NCBI RefSeq assembly: GCF_018143015.1
Contig: NC_054743.1
Span: 38,458,922 to 38,522,921 of the forward strand
DNA: 64,000 nucleotides
Direction: 5' to 3'
Source of the DNA: Lytechinus variegatus
Lineage: Eukaryota > Echinodermata > Echinoidea > Temnopleuroida > Toxopneustidae
The position numbers and the translations under genes are program-made. Under the pieces are notes generated by a model, which had not been told where the DNA came from, searched no databases, and worked only from the letters and a program-made list of their open reading frames with translations. Positions 10,284 to 30,366 of this stretch are shown in pieces (within the stretch, counting starts at the first letter, position 1; each line of letters opens with the position of its first letter).

Positions 10284-10575
10284 GGAATGGGACCAGCTCA
10301 AGGCATGGGACCAGCACAAGGCATGGATTCATCACAAGGAATGGAACCAGATCAAGGCATGGGACCAGCTCAAGGAATGGGTCCAGCTCAAGGCATGGGA
10401 CCAGCTCAAGGCATGGGACCAGCTCAAGGAATGGGACCAGCTCATGGCATGGGACCAGTTAAAGGAATGGGACTATCACAAAGAATGGGACCAGCTCAAA
10501 GCATAGGACCAGATCAAGGTTTGGGACCAGCTTAAGGCATGGGACCATCATAAGGTTTAGGACCAGAGCAGGGTG
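10284..10575 (+). repeat. 18-bp minisatellite encoding GMGPAQ
   Basis: About 16 imperfect copies of GGAATGGGACCAGCTCAA are arranged in tandem. They keep one frame open from 10,242 to 10,535, reading GMGPAQ repeats with variants GMDSSQ, GMEPDQ, GMGPVK and SIGPDQ. The period of exactly 18 bp and silent or conservative variants keep it translatable over 97 codons. A shorter block lies at 12,022-12,150. Confidence 0.85.
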
Positions 10576-10768
10576 CAGAATGGGAGCCAACACCTCCAGT
10601 AGCTGAGAGATACACTTATCATAGCTTGTAACATGTGTCTGTTCATGATTGTTTTTACAGCTTTATAATTGTTTTTCAGTAGTTGTGGTCTCCAAAAATG
10701 TAAATATGTTCTTTCTAGTGTGTCAGGTTATCATTCTATTGTTTTAGGAACTTAGTCTATGTACATAA
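10576..10768. other. Spacer between composite unit copies C and D
   Basis: This AT-rich spacer has two polypyrimidine-AG stretches (TTGTTTTTACAG and TTGTTTTTCAG) that look like relics of intron ends. No ORF is supported. Confidence 0.4.
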
Positions 10769-11790
10769 GTACCTACAGAAGAAGAATCCACAAAAGAGAA
10801 AGTGTGACTCTATAGTAATCAAGGTACCCTCAAAGATAATCAAACATCTCCTAAACCTAAGCTTGCATTGAGTTGGAACCAGTGTCACCCTTTGATGACT
10901 CAGACCAGGAAACTCCAGCTGTACATTCTTCATCTGTCCCTATGCATTCCCCTGCTCCACTTTCTTCTAAACCCTACTGTCCCCAAGACTTCTTCTCCAG
11001 CTCCAATACAACTCATGCCACAGACCCCACCAAGGAACATCATATTACAAGATGAGTAAGATATCCAGGAGGTGTTGATTCAGGTAAACTAGACCAAAGA
11101 CAAAGGCTGGCAACATAAAGGTCAGATCAGTCACTGTTGTTACCGAAACTTTCTACCATGTAAATGGCATAGAAAAAGAGAGGAAATGTCCAGACCTATA
11201 CTCTCACTTTGACAACCCCCTATTACACCACAATACTTCAAATTATGGTGAATACAAGAAATGGTGGGAGGGTCATGAAGATGAATGCATTGCTGACCAT
11301 GGGGGAAGCAGTGGGATAGAAGTTGAAGCAGCATCTAAAATGTGGTATTGGTTTGTAAATAAACATAATCTTAGATACAAATGTATAGATGGTAAGTGAT
11401 GGTGATAGTGAATCCTACAATAAGACTAAGGGAAATATATGGTACATGTGAAAGTGAACTGGTAGAAGAGTTAGACTCTTTAGGCCAAAAAGGGAAAGAG
11501 GATTTAGACATTGGAAAGTAAATATGTAAATGTATTTATTTTTTTTAAACAATGTTGACTGGAGACGTGATAACTGGATCAACAGGTGATGGGTAAGACA
11601 AAAAATATTACAAACCGTCACCCAATGGTTCGCGGAGGATTGTTTGTAGAAAAATTTAACTTCTTGAACATCGCGATGCAGTCTTATTTTTTGCTACAAT
11701 GTTATCATAAATAATGTCAAGGGGAGGGGCATAATTGCCCGGAGGAGGGGTAGGGCTTAATTCCTCTCTTTCTTTCTTTCTTCCTTGCAG
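10769..11790 (+). pseudogene. Composite unit copy D
   Basis: This copy repeats copy C at a distance of about 1,740-1,760 bp. It has the Lys/Pro-rich stretch (EPVSPFDDSDQETPAVHSS at about 10,877), a stop after IILQDE, then YGEYKKWWEGHEDECIADHG and VEAASKMWYWFVNKHNLRYK at about 11,245-11,380. The motif AACCGTCACCCAATGGTT is at about 11,611, followed by a polypyrimidine tract leading to the coiled-coil exon. It lacks the segment that precedes the AAGTACCTACAGAA marker in copies B and C. Confidence 0.6.
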
Positions 11791-11940
11791 GCAGAATCCA
11801 TTAAGGAGATGCTAGCTCATGAAAGGGAACAACTGCAATTTCAGTGGGAGGACCGAGAGAGCAGGGAGAGAATGTGGAGAGAGGACAGAGAGAGACAGGA
11901 CAGGCCCGATAGAGAGGAGAGAGAGAGGCGACTGTTGTGA
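11791..11940 (+). pseudogene. Coiled-coil exon, copy D
   Basis: This is the second copy of the 49-codon charged exon, starting AESIKEMLAHEREQLQFQWE right after TTTCTTTCTTCCTTGCAG and ending RRLL-stop. Compared with copy C it reads RQDRPDREERERRLL instead of RQDMRDSEERERRLL. Length, stop position and acceptor are unchanged. Confidence 0.5.
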
Positions 11941-12021
11941 CAACAATAAGAGAAGCAGAGGGAGGATAGAAGATAGAGCATGCTTTTCTCCATAATGACT
12001 CAAAGGATGAGTCCATCAAAA

Positions 12022-12150
12022 GGAATGGGACCAGCTCAAGACATGGGACCAGCTCAAGGCATGGGACCAGCTTAAGACATGGGACCAGCTCAAGGCATGG
12101 GACCAGCTAAAGGCATGGGACTAGCACAAGGCATGGGTTCATCACAAGGA
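12022..12150 (+). repeat. Second GMGPAQ minisatellite block
   Basis: Seven to eight imperfect 18-bp units continue the same hexapeptide as at 10,284, with a TAA in one unit at about 12,071. The last unit is joined directly to PSLTVPKTSSPAPQQL of copy E. That junction is absent from copies C and D and marks a deletion or recombination between units. Confidence 0.8.
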
Positions 12151-12156
12151 ATGGGA

Positions 12157-12414
12157 CCAAGCCTTACTGTCCCCAAGACCTCTTCTCCAGCTCCCCAACA
12201 ACTCACACCACAGACCCCACCGAGGAACATCATATTACAAGATGAGGAAGATGTCCAAGAGGTGCTGATTCAGGTAACCAGACCAAAGACAAAAACTGGC
12301 AACTTAAAGGTCAGATCTGTCACCGTTGTTACTGAAACTTTCTATCACGTAAATGGCCTAGAAAAGAGAGGAAATGTCCAGACACATACTTCTCACTTTG
12401 ACTATGATGATTAA
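12157..12414 (+). pseudogene. Composite unit copy E, partial
   Basis: The frame running from the minisatellite reads TVPKTSSPAPQQLTPQTPPR, NIILQDEEDVQEVLIQVTRP and KVRSVTVVTETFYHVNGLEK, ending THTSHFDYDD-stop at 12,414. Unlike copies C and D, the stop after IILQDE is absent. The transposase tail is missing. Confidence 0.55.
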
Positions 12415-12543
12415 TTTATTTACGTGTACTGGCTTTGAAATTCTTGTGTATACATTGTATTAGCATTGCCCATCTATTAGTAATTCTTACAATTTACAAA
12501 CCTTCAAAGCTCACATCTTACAAGTTTTTTGGTTTTCATTTTC

Positions 12544-13109
12544 TTTGCCAATAGATCAACCATAGAGGATGACATAGCTGAACATCTGTACAAGCGCTTC
12601 GAAAGCATGCAGTCAGATCTAATACTAGCAGCATGTGATATCATCAATGTTACTAGATGGCCAACTGAGGAGACCCTAGGCGCCTATGGAAATGCTGCTT
12701 TGGATGTCGTCATTGACCACTTCAGGGATGCTATGGAACCTACAAACATCAACAGAGTTCATCATGAGTGGGCAGTGCTAAATACACATATTAGTAGAAT
12801 GTCATACACTCCTGTTCCAAGGTATGGAAGCAGGCCTTCAGCGATGAGGACCTCATGGAGGAATGCCCAAATGTGATGGGTGTGATTGAGATCATACTCT
12901 TGCTGCCCCTACCTACAGCAGCCTGTGACAGGAGGTCACGGTTGTATGTAGACATGCTTCACAAACTGATGTGCATATCTATGCATGGCCCATCAACAGC
13001 CCAATACGATCCATCGGGAGCTGTTGAAAAGTGGTGGTTGACGACATCAAGACGTATTACAGTCTCCACATCTGCCTCAACCTCCGGAGCTGACGATGAT
13101 GATTATTAA
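12544..13109 (+). pseudogene. hAT transposase C-terminal region
   Basis: The first frame reads IEDDIAEHLYKRFESMQSDL, WPTEETLGAYGNAALDVVID and HHEWAVLNTHISRM. After a frameshift near 12,800 it continues VWKQAFSDEDLMEECPNVMG, VIEIILLLPLPTAACDR, then LHKLMCISMHGPSTAQYDPS and AVEKWW. This is the hAT dimerisation region (EDL..CPN.......L.lP.tsa..ERgFS...liki..R....L..LM.Is.eGPs...f....av..W) with a damaged ERGFS box. A possible acceptor (CTTTGCCAATAG) precedes it at 12,556. The zinc finger and catalytic part are absent. Confidence 0.7.
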
Positions 13110-15932
13110 CTGACAAGATGCCTCAAGGATTGAAGCCTCGAATTTGAACCAGGCTGAATTGAACTAACTCCAGTTAAGCGTTAGTATTGTTTGTTTGTCC
13201 TCATCCACAGGTTTCATATATTATGCCACATATTTTTTTTCAATTTTTATAAGTTGTTGTTCATCTCAGCCTCCCTATATCACAATGGCTATCAACAGGT
13301 ACTATTCCTTAGGGATATCCCTGTTAAAGATTCCATTGTAGTGTTATGTGATAAGACAAATTTCACATATTCAATAATATACTACCTCCCAGACGGAAGA
13401 AATACATGGAATATCAAGGATAGCGACAAGATAACGCAATGGCTCAACAACATCCACAAAGAAAACGACAATGACGACGCTAGACTGGTATGAACATGGA
13501 CATAGCAGAGAGACTGCAACCAACTATTGTTATACTTCAATAATCTTAACCATGTTAATGCCAAGACTGAGTGAACAGAAGGAAGACCATGACAGATTCA
13601 TTGACTGTAAATTAGACTGTGTTCAGACTGAGGACAATTTCTTTCTCTATGTTTATTTATTTTGATGTTCATTTCTATTGATGTTTCATGTTCATGTATA
13701 ATATTTCTTTTGCTTCTATCTGATATTTGGATGGCTCTGGTAAGTCAGACCACTTTTCCGTACTTTTTTGTGATGTGTGTATAATCATATTTGAGTTAAA
13801 AAGAAAAAAAAAATATGTATGCTACATTTAGAATTTCACTTACTTAAAGATATTTCAAGTTGTATGAACTGATAGAATTTCAACATGATTTTTGTTTGCA
13901 TATTAGTGTATATTAGAAAGCAAAATTGATAGCTGATTTTCTATACATCGCTATGAATTAATTCAGTTATAAGTATCATAAATTTAGTTCAATTACAACA
14001 GGATTTAGTATTGATGATCTTTCATCTCTTATATGTCACTGTTATAGTCAATGCATGATTATCCAAAATGTTCAGAGAGAACATAAATCAAGGTGTTGAA
14101 AGATTTGGAAGAGAGATAAGCTTGCGTGAACTCCCATACAGGAGAAATTTTAATGCATTGATGAAAATAGTGATGACATGCATAAGCTTGAATTGATCTT
14201 CTGATATGATATGTTTATTTGAACAGTTCAGGACAAAATTACATCATTGTATTGTTCAATGAGTTTTACTGATCAGTAACTTATGTATTTCAGTCGAATC
14301 TATATGTAAAGGAAAGTATTTTTTCCAGTGAGAATGATACTGGACTACACTATGAATGTGTAAGGAATATCAAAATTACATTGTGAGCTCCAATGCTAGA
14401 GTATTTCACCGCTTTGTGTATAGCATGAAAATAGATCAAGTTTGAAAGTACTTGAAAAGACCCATAGAAGACATTATCCGAGCAAATTTGGAGTGGAAAT
14501 TGCTAAAAAGTGGGAAGGAGCACGATTTGTTTCTGCGTCATCTTCCCATTCATACAATGTATGCAATGTTGGGTCTGTTAGTTTATTTTATCATTATTTT
14601 GTACTCTGTAATGAATGTAATTTGAATTGTTTTTTTTAATATATATTTAATAATCATATGCCATTTTTATATTCATTTTTATCCTCTTGCACCAGGTCCA
14701 TGCTGATCTTGTTTTATCCTGTATATGATACATACATGTATGATACAACAATAATTTGTTTAATGTTTATATAATCATCATGTGGACTATTCAACCTACA
14801 TACTCTGTTCACCATCCTTACCTAGAGGTGAGTTTACATTATATTTGACCTGTGTTTTTGCACCTGCTTCATCATTTGTTGGACTTAAAAATATCAATAA
14901 AAAACTATCAAAACTTGCCAGTCAGACAGCATTATCAAGAGAGTGTTACACTTGTGTTCCTTTTGTTTCACTTTTGCCTGATCGATCTATGTTTTTTGTT
15001 TCATATTTTTACTAGTTATTCCATGGCAATGACAAATGTGTTTCATACTTTCCATTTTACAATGGATGGCTTGACTTACTATATCCGTGGTGTTCGTAGT
15101 CATGCTTAAGGTCATGTAATAGTGCCTTGGTTCAAAACTAAGTCAATGTGTACACATTTGTTGATTGGACATTATTCCTCATAACCAAGTCTTTCCCTAT
15201 GATAGGACTTAAAAACTAATGATCCATGATTTTTTTGTACATATACAAGGCTTTCATATCAAATAAAACCACTGAAAGATGACTTTCCTATCTTTTTTAA
15301 ATTTCTAGATATTAAATATACCTACTTTAAATTCAAAATACTTTCTGTAAATGTCATGTTAGGTACTAAGAAACAACACTCCTCATTTGTTAAAGGCCAA
15401 TCCACCTAAATATAATTATTGGATTTGAAGAAATAAAGAGATTTCAAGCAAGCACAACACTGAAAATTTCATCAAATTGGGATGTGAAATAAGAAACCTG
15501 TGCCATTCCCCCAAGTGAAAAAAAGTAGTAAAACGTTTGTGTTCTAGCATCCTTATTTTCAGAGATGCCACATACATGTACAGTTAAAATTGGTAAGAAA
15601 GTCTGAAAATCATCTAAACTGAGTCACTCTGTACACAAAAAAGGTGGTTTCAATAGCTGAAAATGAGCATTGTTAGTCTGAAATCAAACTTTAGTCTGAA
15701 AAGCAGCATCCCTGCACATTACATCAGATTTTGACAAGTTTTTAAGTGTTTTAAGTGCTCCTTCAATTTGTCTCTAGTTGTTCAGACCATCTGTAAGTAG
15801 GGTGGATTTGGTGTTAAACCTTATTTCAATTAAAAGCTTACAAACGTGTCAAGCATCAAAGACAGTTAAGGTAGAATAGATATTACAAATGTTGTTACCA
15901 TACAGACACTGCATAAGTAGAAATGTACTGGT
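13110..15932. other. Gene-free AT-rich stretch downstream of ATE1
   Basis: I see no supported gene. The 100-codon ORF at 13,191-13,493 (ending NDNDDARLV) has no recognised domain. AATAAA occurs on the + strand near 14,897 and 15,263. The ATE1 3' UTR should occupy the right end of this stretch on the minus strand, but I found no convincing minus-strand polyadenylation signal. Around 15,395-15,500 there is a partial dispersed repeat (CAATCCACC, TTTCATCAAATTGGG). Confidence 0.5.
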
Positions 15933-25998
<10,066 letters not shown>

Positions 25999-26537
25999 TA
26001 CAGCTTTAGAAAATGCCACTTCCTATATGGATGATAGCTTCCTCGGGAAACAGTTATAGAACTGGATTAAGCCACAGAACTGAACCGTACACTTCTCGGC
26101 AATTAGCGTAGTCTATGATTAGCTAGCTAGGTTCCGCATATAATTCTTTAAAACTAGCCAGTAGTTTTATCTTGCAAACTATTGTTATGGTACCTCCAAA
26201 ATATTAAAGCTAGCTCAAAGAGATGTGTAGATATGTAGGGGAAAGTGGGGTAATAACGAGCACCTTTCTGATCAGAGCGATAGCAAGAATCAAAGTGAGC
26301 CTTATTCCAAAACTAGTAGATAATTTGATAAAACACACCATGTATTAACTCTAACAACGTCTTTATTCAACATCAAGCATCCCTTTAGAATTTATAGTAC
26401 ATTACGCAAATTTTCGGGATTACCCCGCACTTCCGGGACACGGGGTAATCGCGAACGCCATTCGTAGAAACATAAACAAGTATACGTAATTTGGATTCTT
26501 ATCGATTATTCCTTAATCGGAAGAGACAAGTCAATAG

Positions 26538-26744
26538 AGGAGGTACCGTGGTCAAGTGGTCCAAGGCGCCTGGCTATACATGGAAAGTCCGGAGTTCGAT
26601 CCCCGGCCCCGGCACCTATGCCCGTGAGCAAGGCATTTAATGTACAATCCCGGTGTACAATGCTCTTAAATTATCCTGCTTTCAAATAAATGGAATGCTA
26701 TCTGCATTATTGGTAACTAGGTGTGCACTTGTTTAAAAAGAAAT
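26538..26744 (+). mobile_element. tRNA-derived SINE, first of a tandem pair
   Basis: The head GGTACCGTGGTCAAGTGGTC then GGAGTTCGATCCCCGGCCC resembles a Leu/Ser-type tRNA with A box and B box. The body has TGAGCAAGGCATTTAAT, TTTCAAATAAATGGAATGCT and GGTAACTAGGTG. It is followed directly by a second copy in the same orientation. Confidence 0.85.
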
Positions 26745-26928
26745 AGTGGAGGTGCCGTGGCCGAGTGGTCCTAAGGCGCTTGGCTTAACATGGGGTTCGA
26801 TCCCCGGCCGCGGCACCTATGCCCTTGAGTAAGGCATTTAATCTACAATGCTCTTTTATCCTGCTTTCAAATAAATGGAAATGCTATCTGCATTATTGCT
26901 AACTAGGTAATTGTTTAAAAAAAAAAAA
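26745..26928 (+). mobile_element. tRNA-derived SINE, second of a tandem pair
   Basis: The head GGTGCCGTGGCCGAGTGGTC and the B box GGGGTTCGATCCCC are kept, but about 10 bp of the anticodon/variable region are missing compared with the first copy. It ends in a 12-nt A run at 26,917-26,928. It is not a functional tRNA gene. Confidence 0.85.
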
Positions 26929-27235
26929 CAGATCCCTGCATGGGAAGTCAGACAACACTCTGTGTTACGGCTATTATGTCGTGACAGCAGAACCTCACCT
27001 CTCCTAGGAGATATTGAGATGTTCGGGATTACCCCACTCTTCAATGAAGGAAACGTAAAAATCTGTCATATGCATTTTTCCCGATTATTCTTTAATCGGA
27101 AGAGACCAGTCAACAGATCCGTGCATGATGGGAAGTCAGACAACATTCTGTGTTCCGGCTATTATGCCGTGACAGCAGAACCTCACCTCCCCTGGAGATA
27201 TTAAGGTGTTCGGGATTACCCCAATCTCCCCTATG

Positions 27236-27596
27236 CTCATTTTCCCTTGGAGGGGGAGGGGCCCGGGGAGCTATAGGGGCCCAGGAAAAAAAAACAATTA
27301 GGTCACCGTTAATTAGAAAAGAAAATCAAATATAGTGATTATGGTATTATTTTCTGAATATATTTCATGTCAAAATCTACCACAAAATAAGGCTGCCAGA
27401 GAGCGAAGCGATGTGAGCAAAATTTTTTTTAGAAGGTTAGGGTTTTTGCTTCTGATTTGATTTTTAACCTATTCAAAATGAAAAGTTTTCATTTAAAAAA
27501 GGTCGAACATTTACTTTTACCTCTGCTCCTCTCTCGAAATGTTTTGCTCATGCTTGACTGAACACGTGACCCATATATTACCATTCGAGTCACTAT
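27236..27596. other. No gene; repeat-like sequence
   Basis: A G-rich string (GGAGGGGGAGGGGCCCGGGG) and the phrase GAGAGCGAAGCGATGTGAGC, typical of a dispersed family seen again near 35,530, 38,490 and 40,140, are the only landmarks. Confidence 0.4.
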
Positions 27597-27838
27597 AGCG
27601 TACCTACGGGGGGGGGGCAGGGGGCAGTCTGCCCCCCTGACAACCCATGCATAAGACATATCCCTGCTCCCCCTGACGAGCTTGAAAACCTTTTTTGCCC
27701 CCCCCCCCTGACGAGCGAGCTTGAATACCTATTTTGCCCCGTTGATGAGCTTTTCTTTCTTGTCAAAATTTTCGGCGGACGGTTTTGCCCCCCCCCCCCG
27801 GTAATGTCTGTGGAAAATCCTAGGTACGCTACTAATAT
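27597..27838 (-). repeat. Dispersed repeat 'GCGTACCTA...', copy 1
   Basis: Ends AGCGTACCTACGGGGG and CCTAGGTACGCT are inverted. The body has CAGTCTGCCCCCCTGAC, GACGAGCTTGAA and TTTTGCCCC, and it contains long C runs. A second copy in inverted orientation lies at 37,272-37,747. No ORF is present. Confidence 0.7.
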
Positions 27839-28544
27839 TCGTGTACATCATGTATAGTTCGCCAATATACGGAATCATCTCCCTCTCAGGTAATAAGTCT
27901 GTTTATTTGACTTAATTCATTCACATCTAAAAACGCTGAATATACAATTTCCCGCAATCATAGCTGCTATCCAGCGAGGCCGTCACAAGAAATAGTATAT
28001 ACAGAAATTCATTAAAGGTATAAAGCCTTCAAATATAATAACTTATATGCCGAAACATAATAAAATTAAAAGTTAAGAAACGTGGACATATTCATTGGAA
28101 TATTAGCAAAGAATTTAAATCAAAGTAACATTAAAGAAATAAATCATATGAGCATAAAATAAAATGTAACGGCATATGTAACAAGGGAAAGAAAGAAAGT
28201 GATTTTTTTTTCAATAAAGGCCTGTCTCCGCCATTGAATCTTCAATTTTAATAAGAGCGCAGGCATTCAGAGCCCCTTTTCTGTCGAACACTAATTGGAA
28301 ACTGAGGAGTCGTTTGATTTCGAATGTGATGGGACATATTACTTATTAGGGCTGTTAATTTGCCTACCAGAGAACAATCTACTTATTGATGGTAAAAGGG
28401 TATGTCTATTTTTTTTCTTAGGGTACTCATCACTTATATAGAAAACACAACGGCGCCATGTTATTTTGAGGGGGCGTGATGGTGATCTTTTTCCCCCTTT
28501 GAATAATGCGTGTAAGTTAATTGTTCATTACGATATAATGTTGC
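27839..28544. other. No gene; AT-rich intergenic sequence
   Basis: No supported ORF, RNA gene or clear repeat is visible. The stretch lies between the 3' end of Runx and the start of ATE1. Confidence 0.4.
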
Positions 28545-29088
28545 ATTTCATTTGGAACAAATGGGCATGTGTGGAAAGAGAAAAAATAAAAAAAACTTAG
28601 ATCAAAGAAAATTTGAGAAAAATCGGAAAAATAATGGGTAAAGTTATGAGTATTTGAATATTGCGATCACCAATCTATGGAGATCCTCCCATTGGCAATG
28701 CGATGTGTGATGTCACATGTGAACAACCTTCCCTTTGATGGACTATGAAATACCCACAAAATGCCTCTTTTTGCTCTTTCTTACAAACTCTTTATCCATA
28801 ATGGAGGCCCTCTTATATAAAGAATTAATGATCTACTGATAGATGTGATAAAAGAGGCATTTTAAGTGAAATATATACAAAAGCAATGGGAAAGTTTTCC
28901 ACATGTGATATCACACATCTTTTTCGCATTGCCAATGGGAGGATTTACATTACAATAATGATCTAAACTTCAAATTCTCATAACTTTCTTAATATTCATT
29001 CAATTTTCTCAAACTTTCGTTGATTGTTTCTTTGATTTTTCTGTTTTCACACAAGCTATATTGTTTCAAAGGATTCATTTTCCTTTAA
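28545..29088. mobile_element. Long foldback element (about 540 bp)
   Basis: CCTCCCATTGGCAATGCGAT then GTGTGATGTCACATGTG (28,686 onward) pairs with CACATGTGATATCACACATC then GCATTGCCAATGGGAGG (28,910-28,941). Diverged complementarity extends outward: ATCAAAGAAAATTTGAGAAA on the left is matched by reverse-complemented TTTCTCAAACTTTCGTTG on the right. It has no ORF and is typical of echinoderm foldback MITEs. Confidence 0.8.
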
Positions 29089-29362
29089 GTGCGCATTTCC
29101 AATATCAAACTGCAAAATTTCCTCGTACAATCTTTACAAGTTTCCTAACATTACTAGTTTCGACCCTTCTTTGACCAAGAGTTACAGTAGATTTATTTGT
29201 TTATGATGCACATTTACCGGATCTTCCAATCGGTGATTATTCCAGCTCCCCTCTTTTTCCCCACTCTCGCTATTGCTTCCTTTCTCTCTCTCCCTCTTTA
29301 CCCCCTTCTCTCATCCATGAGTCACTTTCCCTGAGATCGGAAAACATTCATGAATGACATAC
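29089..29362. other. No gene; pyrimidine-rich patch
   Basis: The only feature is a C/T-rich patch near 29,250-29,310. No ORF is supported. Confidence 0.4.
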
Positions 29363-29363
29363 G

Positions 29364-29521
29364 CAGGGGCCGCAGAACGGTTTTGAAAGGGGGGTGCTGA
29401 CCATGCAATAAAAGTCACAGTCCGATATGGTCATTTATATGTTTTTGTACACGGTTTTGGATTAAAGTTGGGGGGGGGGGGGTGCTGAAGCCCACCAAGC
29501 TCCCCGGTTCCGCGGCCCCTG
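29364..29521. mobile_element. MITE with CAGGGGCCGC inverted ends
   Basis: The left end CAGGGGCCGCAGAACGG is matched by the reverse complement of the right end, CAGGGGCCGCGGAACCGG. The element is 158 bp and contains a G run and two copies of GGGTGCTGA. Flanks ATACG and ATATTACG are similar but not a clean target duplication. Confidence 0.75.
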
Positions 29522-30210
29522 ATATTACGCAATAGGAGCTTACAAGTCGAAAAGGAGACAGATCGACACATTAACAACGTATTCTTTTTAAAATTTCATA
29601 GGTAAATCATTTTCTTTGCATAACATTTGCACATGCGTTTTCCTCAAACAATAGAAAACAAATTGCTAATATGAACTTTAAAAATGTAGCTTTAATGATC
29701 AGAGAAAAGTGACAATTTACAAATCATGCGTTACATAATCTTTGAGATGATATGAAAATAATGACAAAGTGATAATGACTTGCAGTATCTATACGTGTAC
29801 ACGTATGTCACGGTATGTAAAATTAAAGAGAGGGTAGCTTAAGGGGCGGGTGGAAGACGAACTAAAGCCACGGGACGTCACTTTTTCTCATAATACGCGG
29901 CAATATATCAAGTTCCACGACCGAGACATCTTTTCATGTTTTTTTCCTTCTTTTTTATTTTCTGATTTTCTTCTCTAAATTGATTTAAATTAAATTTGTT
30001 TATCTTTGTAAAGGAACCCCGTCGTCGCAAGCTATAATTTGGGAACGGAAGGGGGGGGGGGCTACCGTTTCTAGATCAAGTTGAATGTCTTTGTTTTACT
30101 TGTATTCTAAATGGAAAATAAAATGATTTAATTTGATTATATCAAACTTGGAAAATAGGAGGGACAGTCGGCCCATCTCCACAGCATCGCCCGTACACAT
30201 CAGTTTTTAG
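29522..30210. other. No gene recognised
   Basis: This is AT-rich sequence with a G run at about 30,052-30,061. Nothing coding is supported. Confidence 0.4.
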
Positions 30211-30214
30211 TTGA

Positions 30215-30366
30215 GTGCACCGCGCCATTTTTTTTGTCCGACAAGTTGTCAGATCTGACAATTTCCCTTGATTTTGATTAAGGAGCACTGTTACTATGGT
30301 AACTTTCGGAGAAAATGGGACTTGTCGGATAAAACGTCCGACAAGTCCTTTCATGAAGTGTTCCCC
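30215..30366. mobile_element. Small dispersed element with a strong hairpin
   Basis: GGACTTGTCGGA and TCCGACAAGTCC form a perfect 12-bp stem around 30,319-30,348. On the other side, TCCGACAAGTTGTCAGATCT and GACAATTTCCCTTGATTTTG complete a pattern I remember as a small repeat common in marine invertebrates. The element lies downstream of the Runx stop codon. Confidence 0.55.

Larger units (their letters stand above)
4690..12414 (+). repeat. Composite unit duplicated four to five times
   Basis: The marker AAGTACCTACAGAA occurs at about 4,951, 7,297, 9,010 and 10,769, so successive copies (A-D) are 1.7-2.3 kb apart; a partial fifth copy (E) starts near 12,157. Each copy has a Lys/Pro-rich coding stretch (EKRKCDSIVIKVP... 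LEPVSPFDDSDQETPAVHSS), usually followed by TVPKxxSPAP, then FYHVNGIEKRGN and a Mutator-like transposase tail. Copies C and D also share a coiled-coil exon with its intron 3' end and an 18-bp minisatellite. Introns are retained, so the copies arose by DNA duplication rather than retroposition. All copies have frameshifts or stops. Confidence 0.7.
26225..27235 (+). repeat. Diverged tandem repeat interrupted by a SINE dimer
   Basis: The phrase TTCGGGATTACCCC occurs at about 26,414, 27,019 and 27,209, and TTAATCGGAAGAGAC at about 26,513 and 27,092. GGGAAGTCAGACAAC and GTGACAGCAGAACCTCACCT are present twice. Removing the two SINEs (26,538-26,928) restores a tandem series of units of about 190-220 bp. 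The region lies just upstream of ATE1. No gene is seen. Confidence 0.65.

Noticed and set aside
13191..13493. 100-codon ORF as a gene
   Set aside because: Its N-terminal part is low-complexity hydrophobic sequence from a T-rich stretch, and I see no homology or splice support.
26542..26818. Two tRNA genes (Leu/Ser-like)
   Set aside because: They have A and B boxes but are followed by SINE bodies and an A-rich tail; the second lacks part of the tRNA. They are SINE heads.
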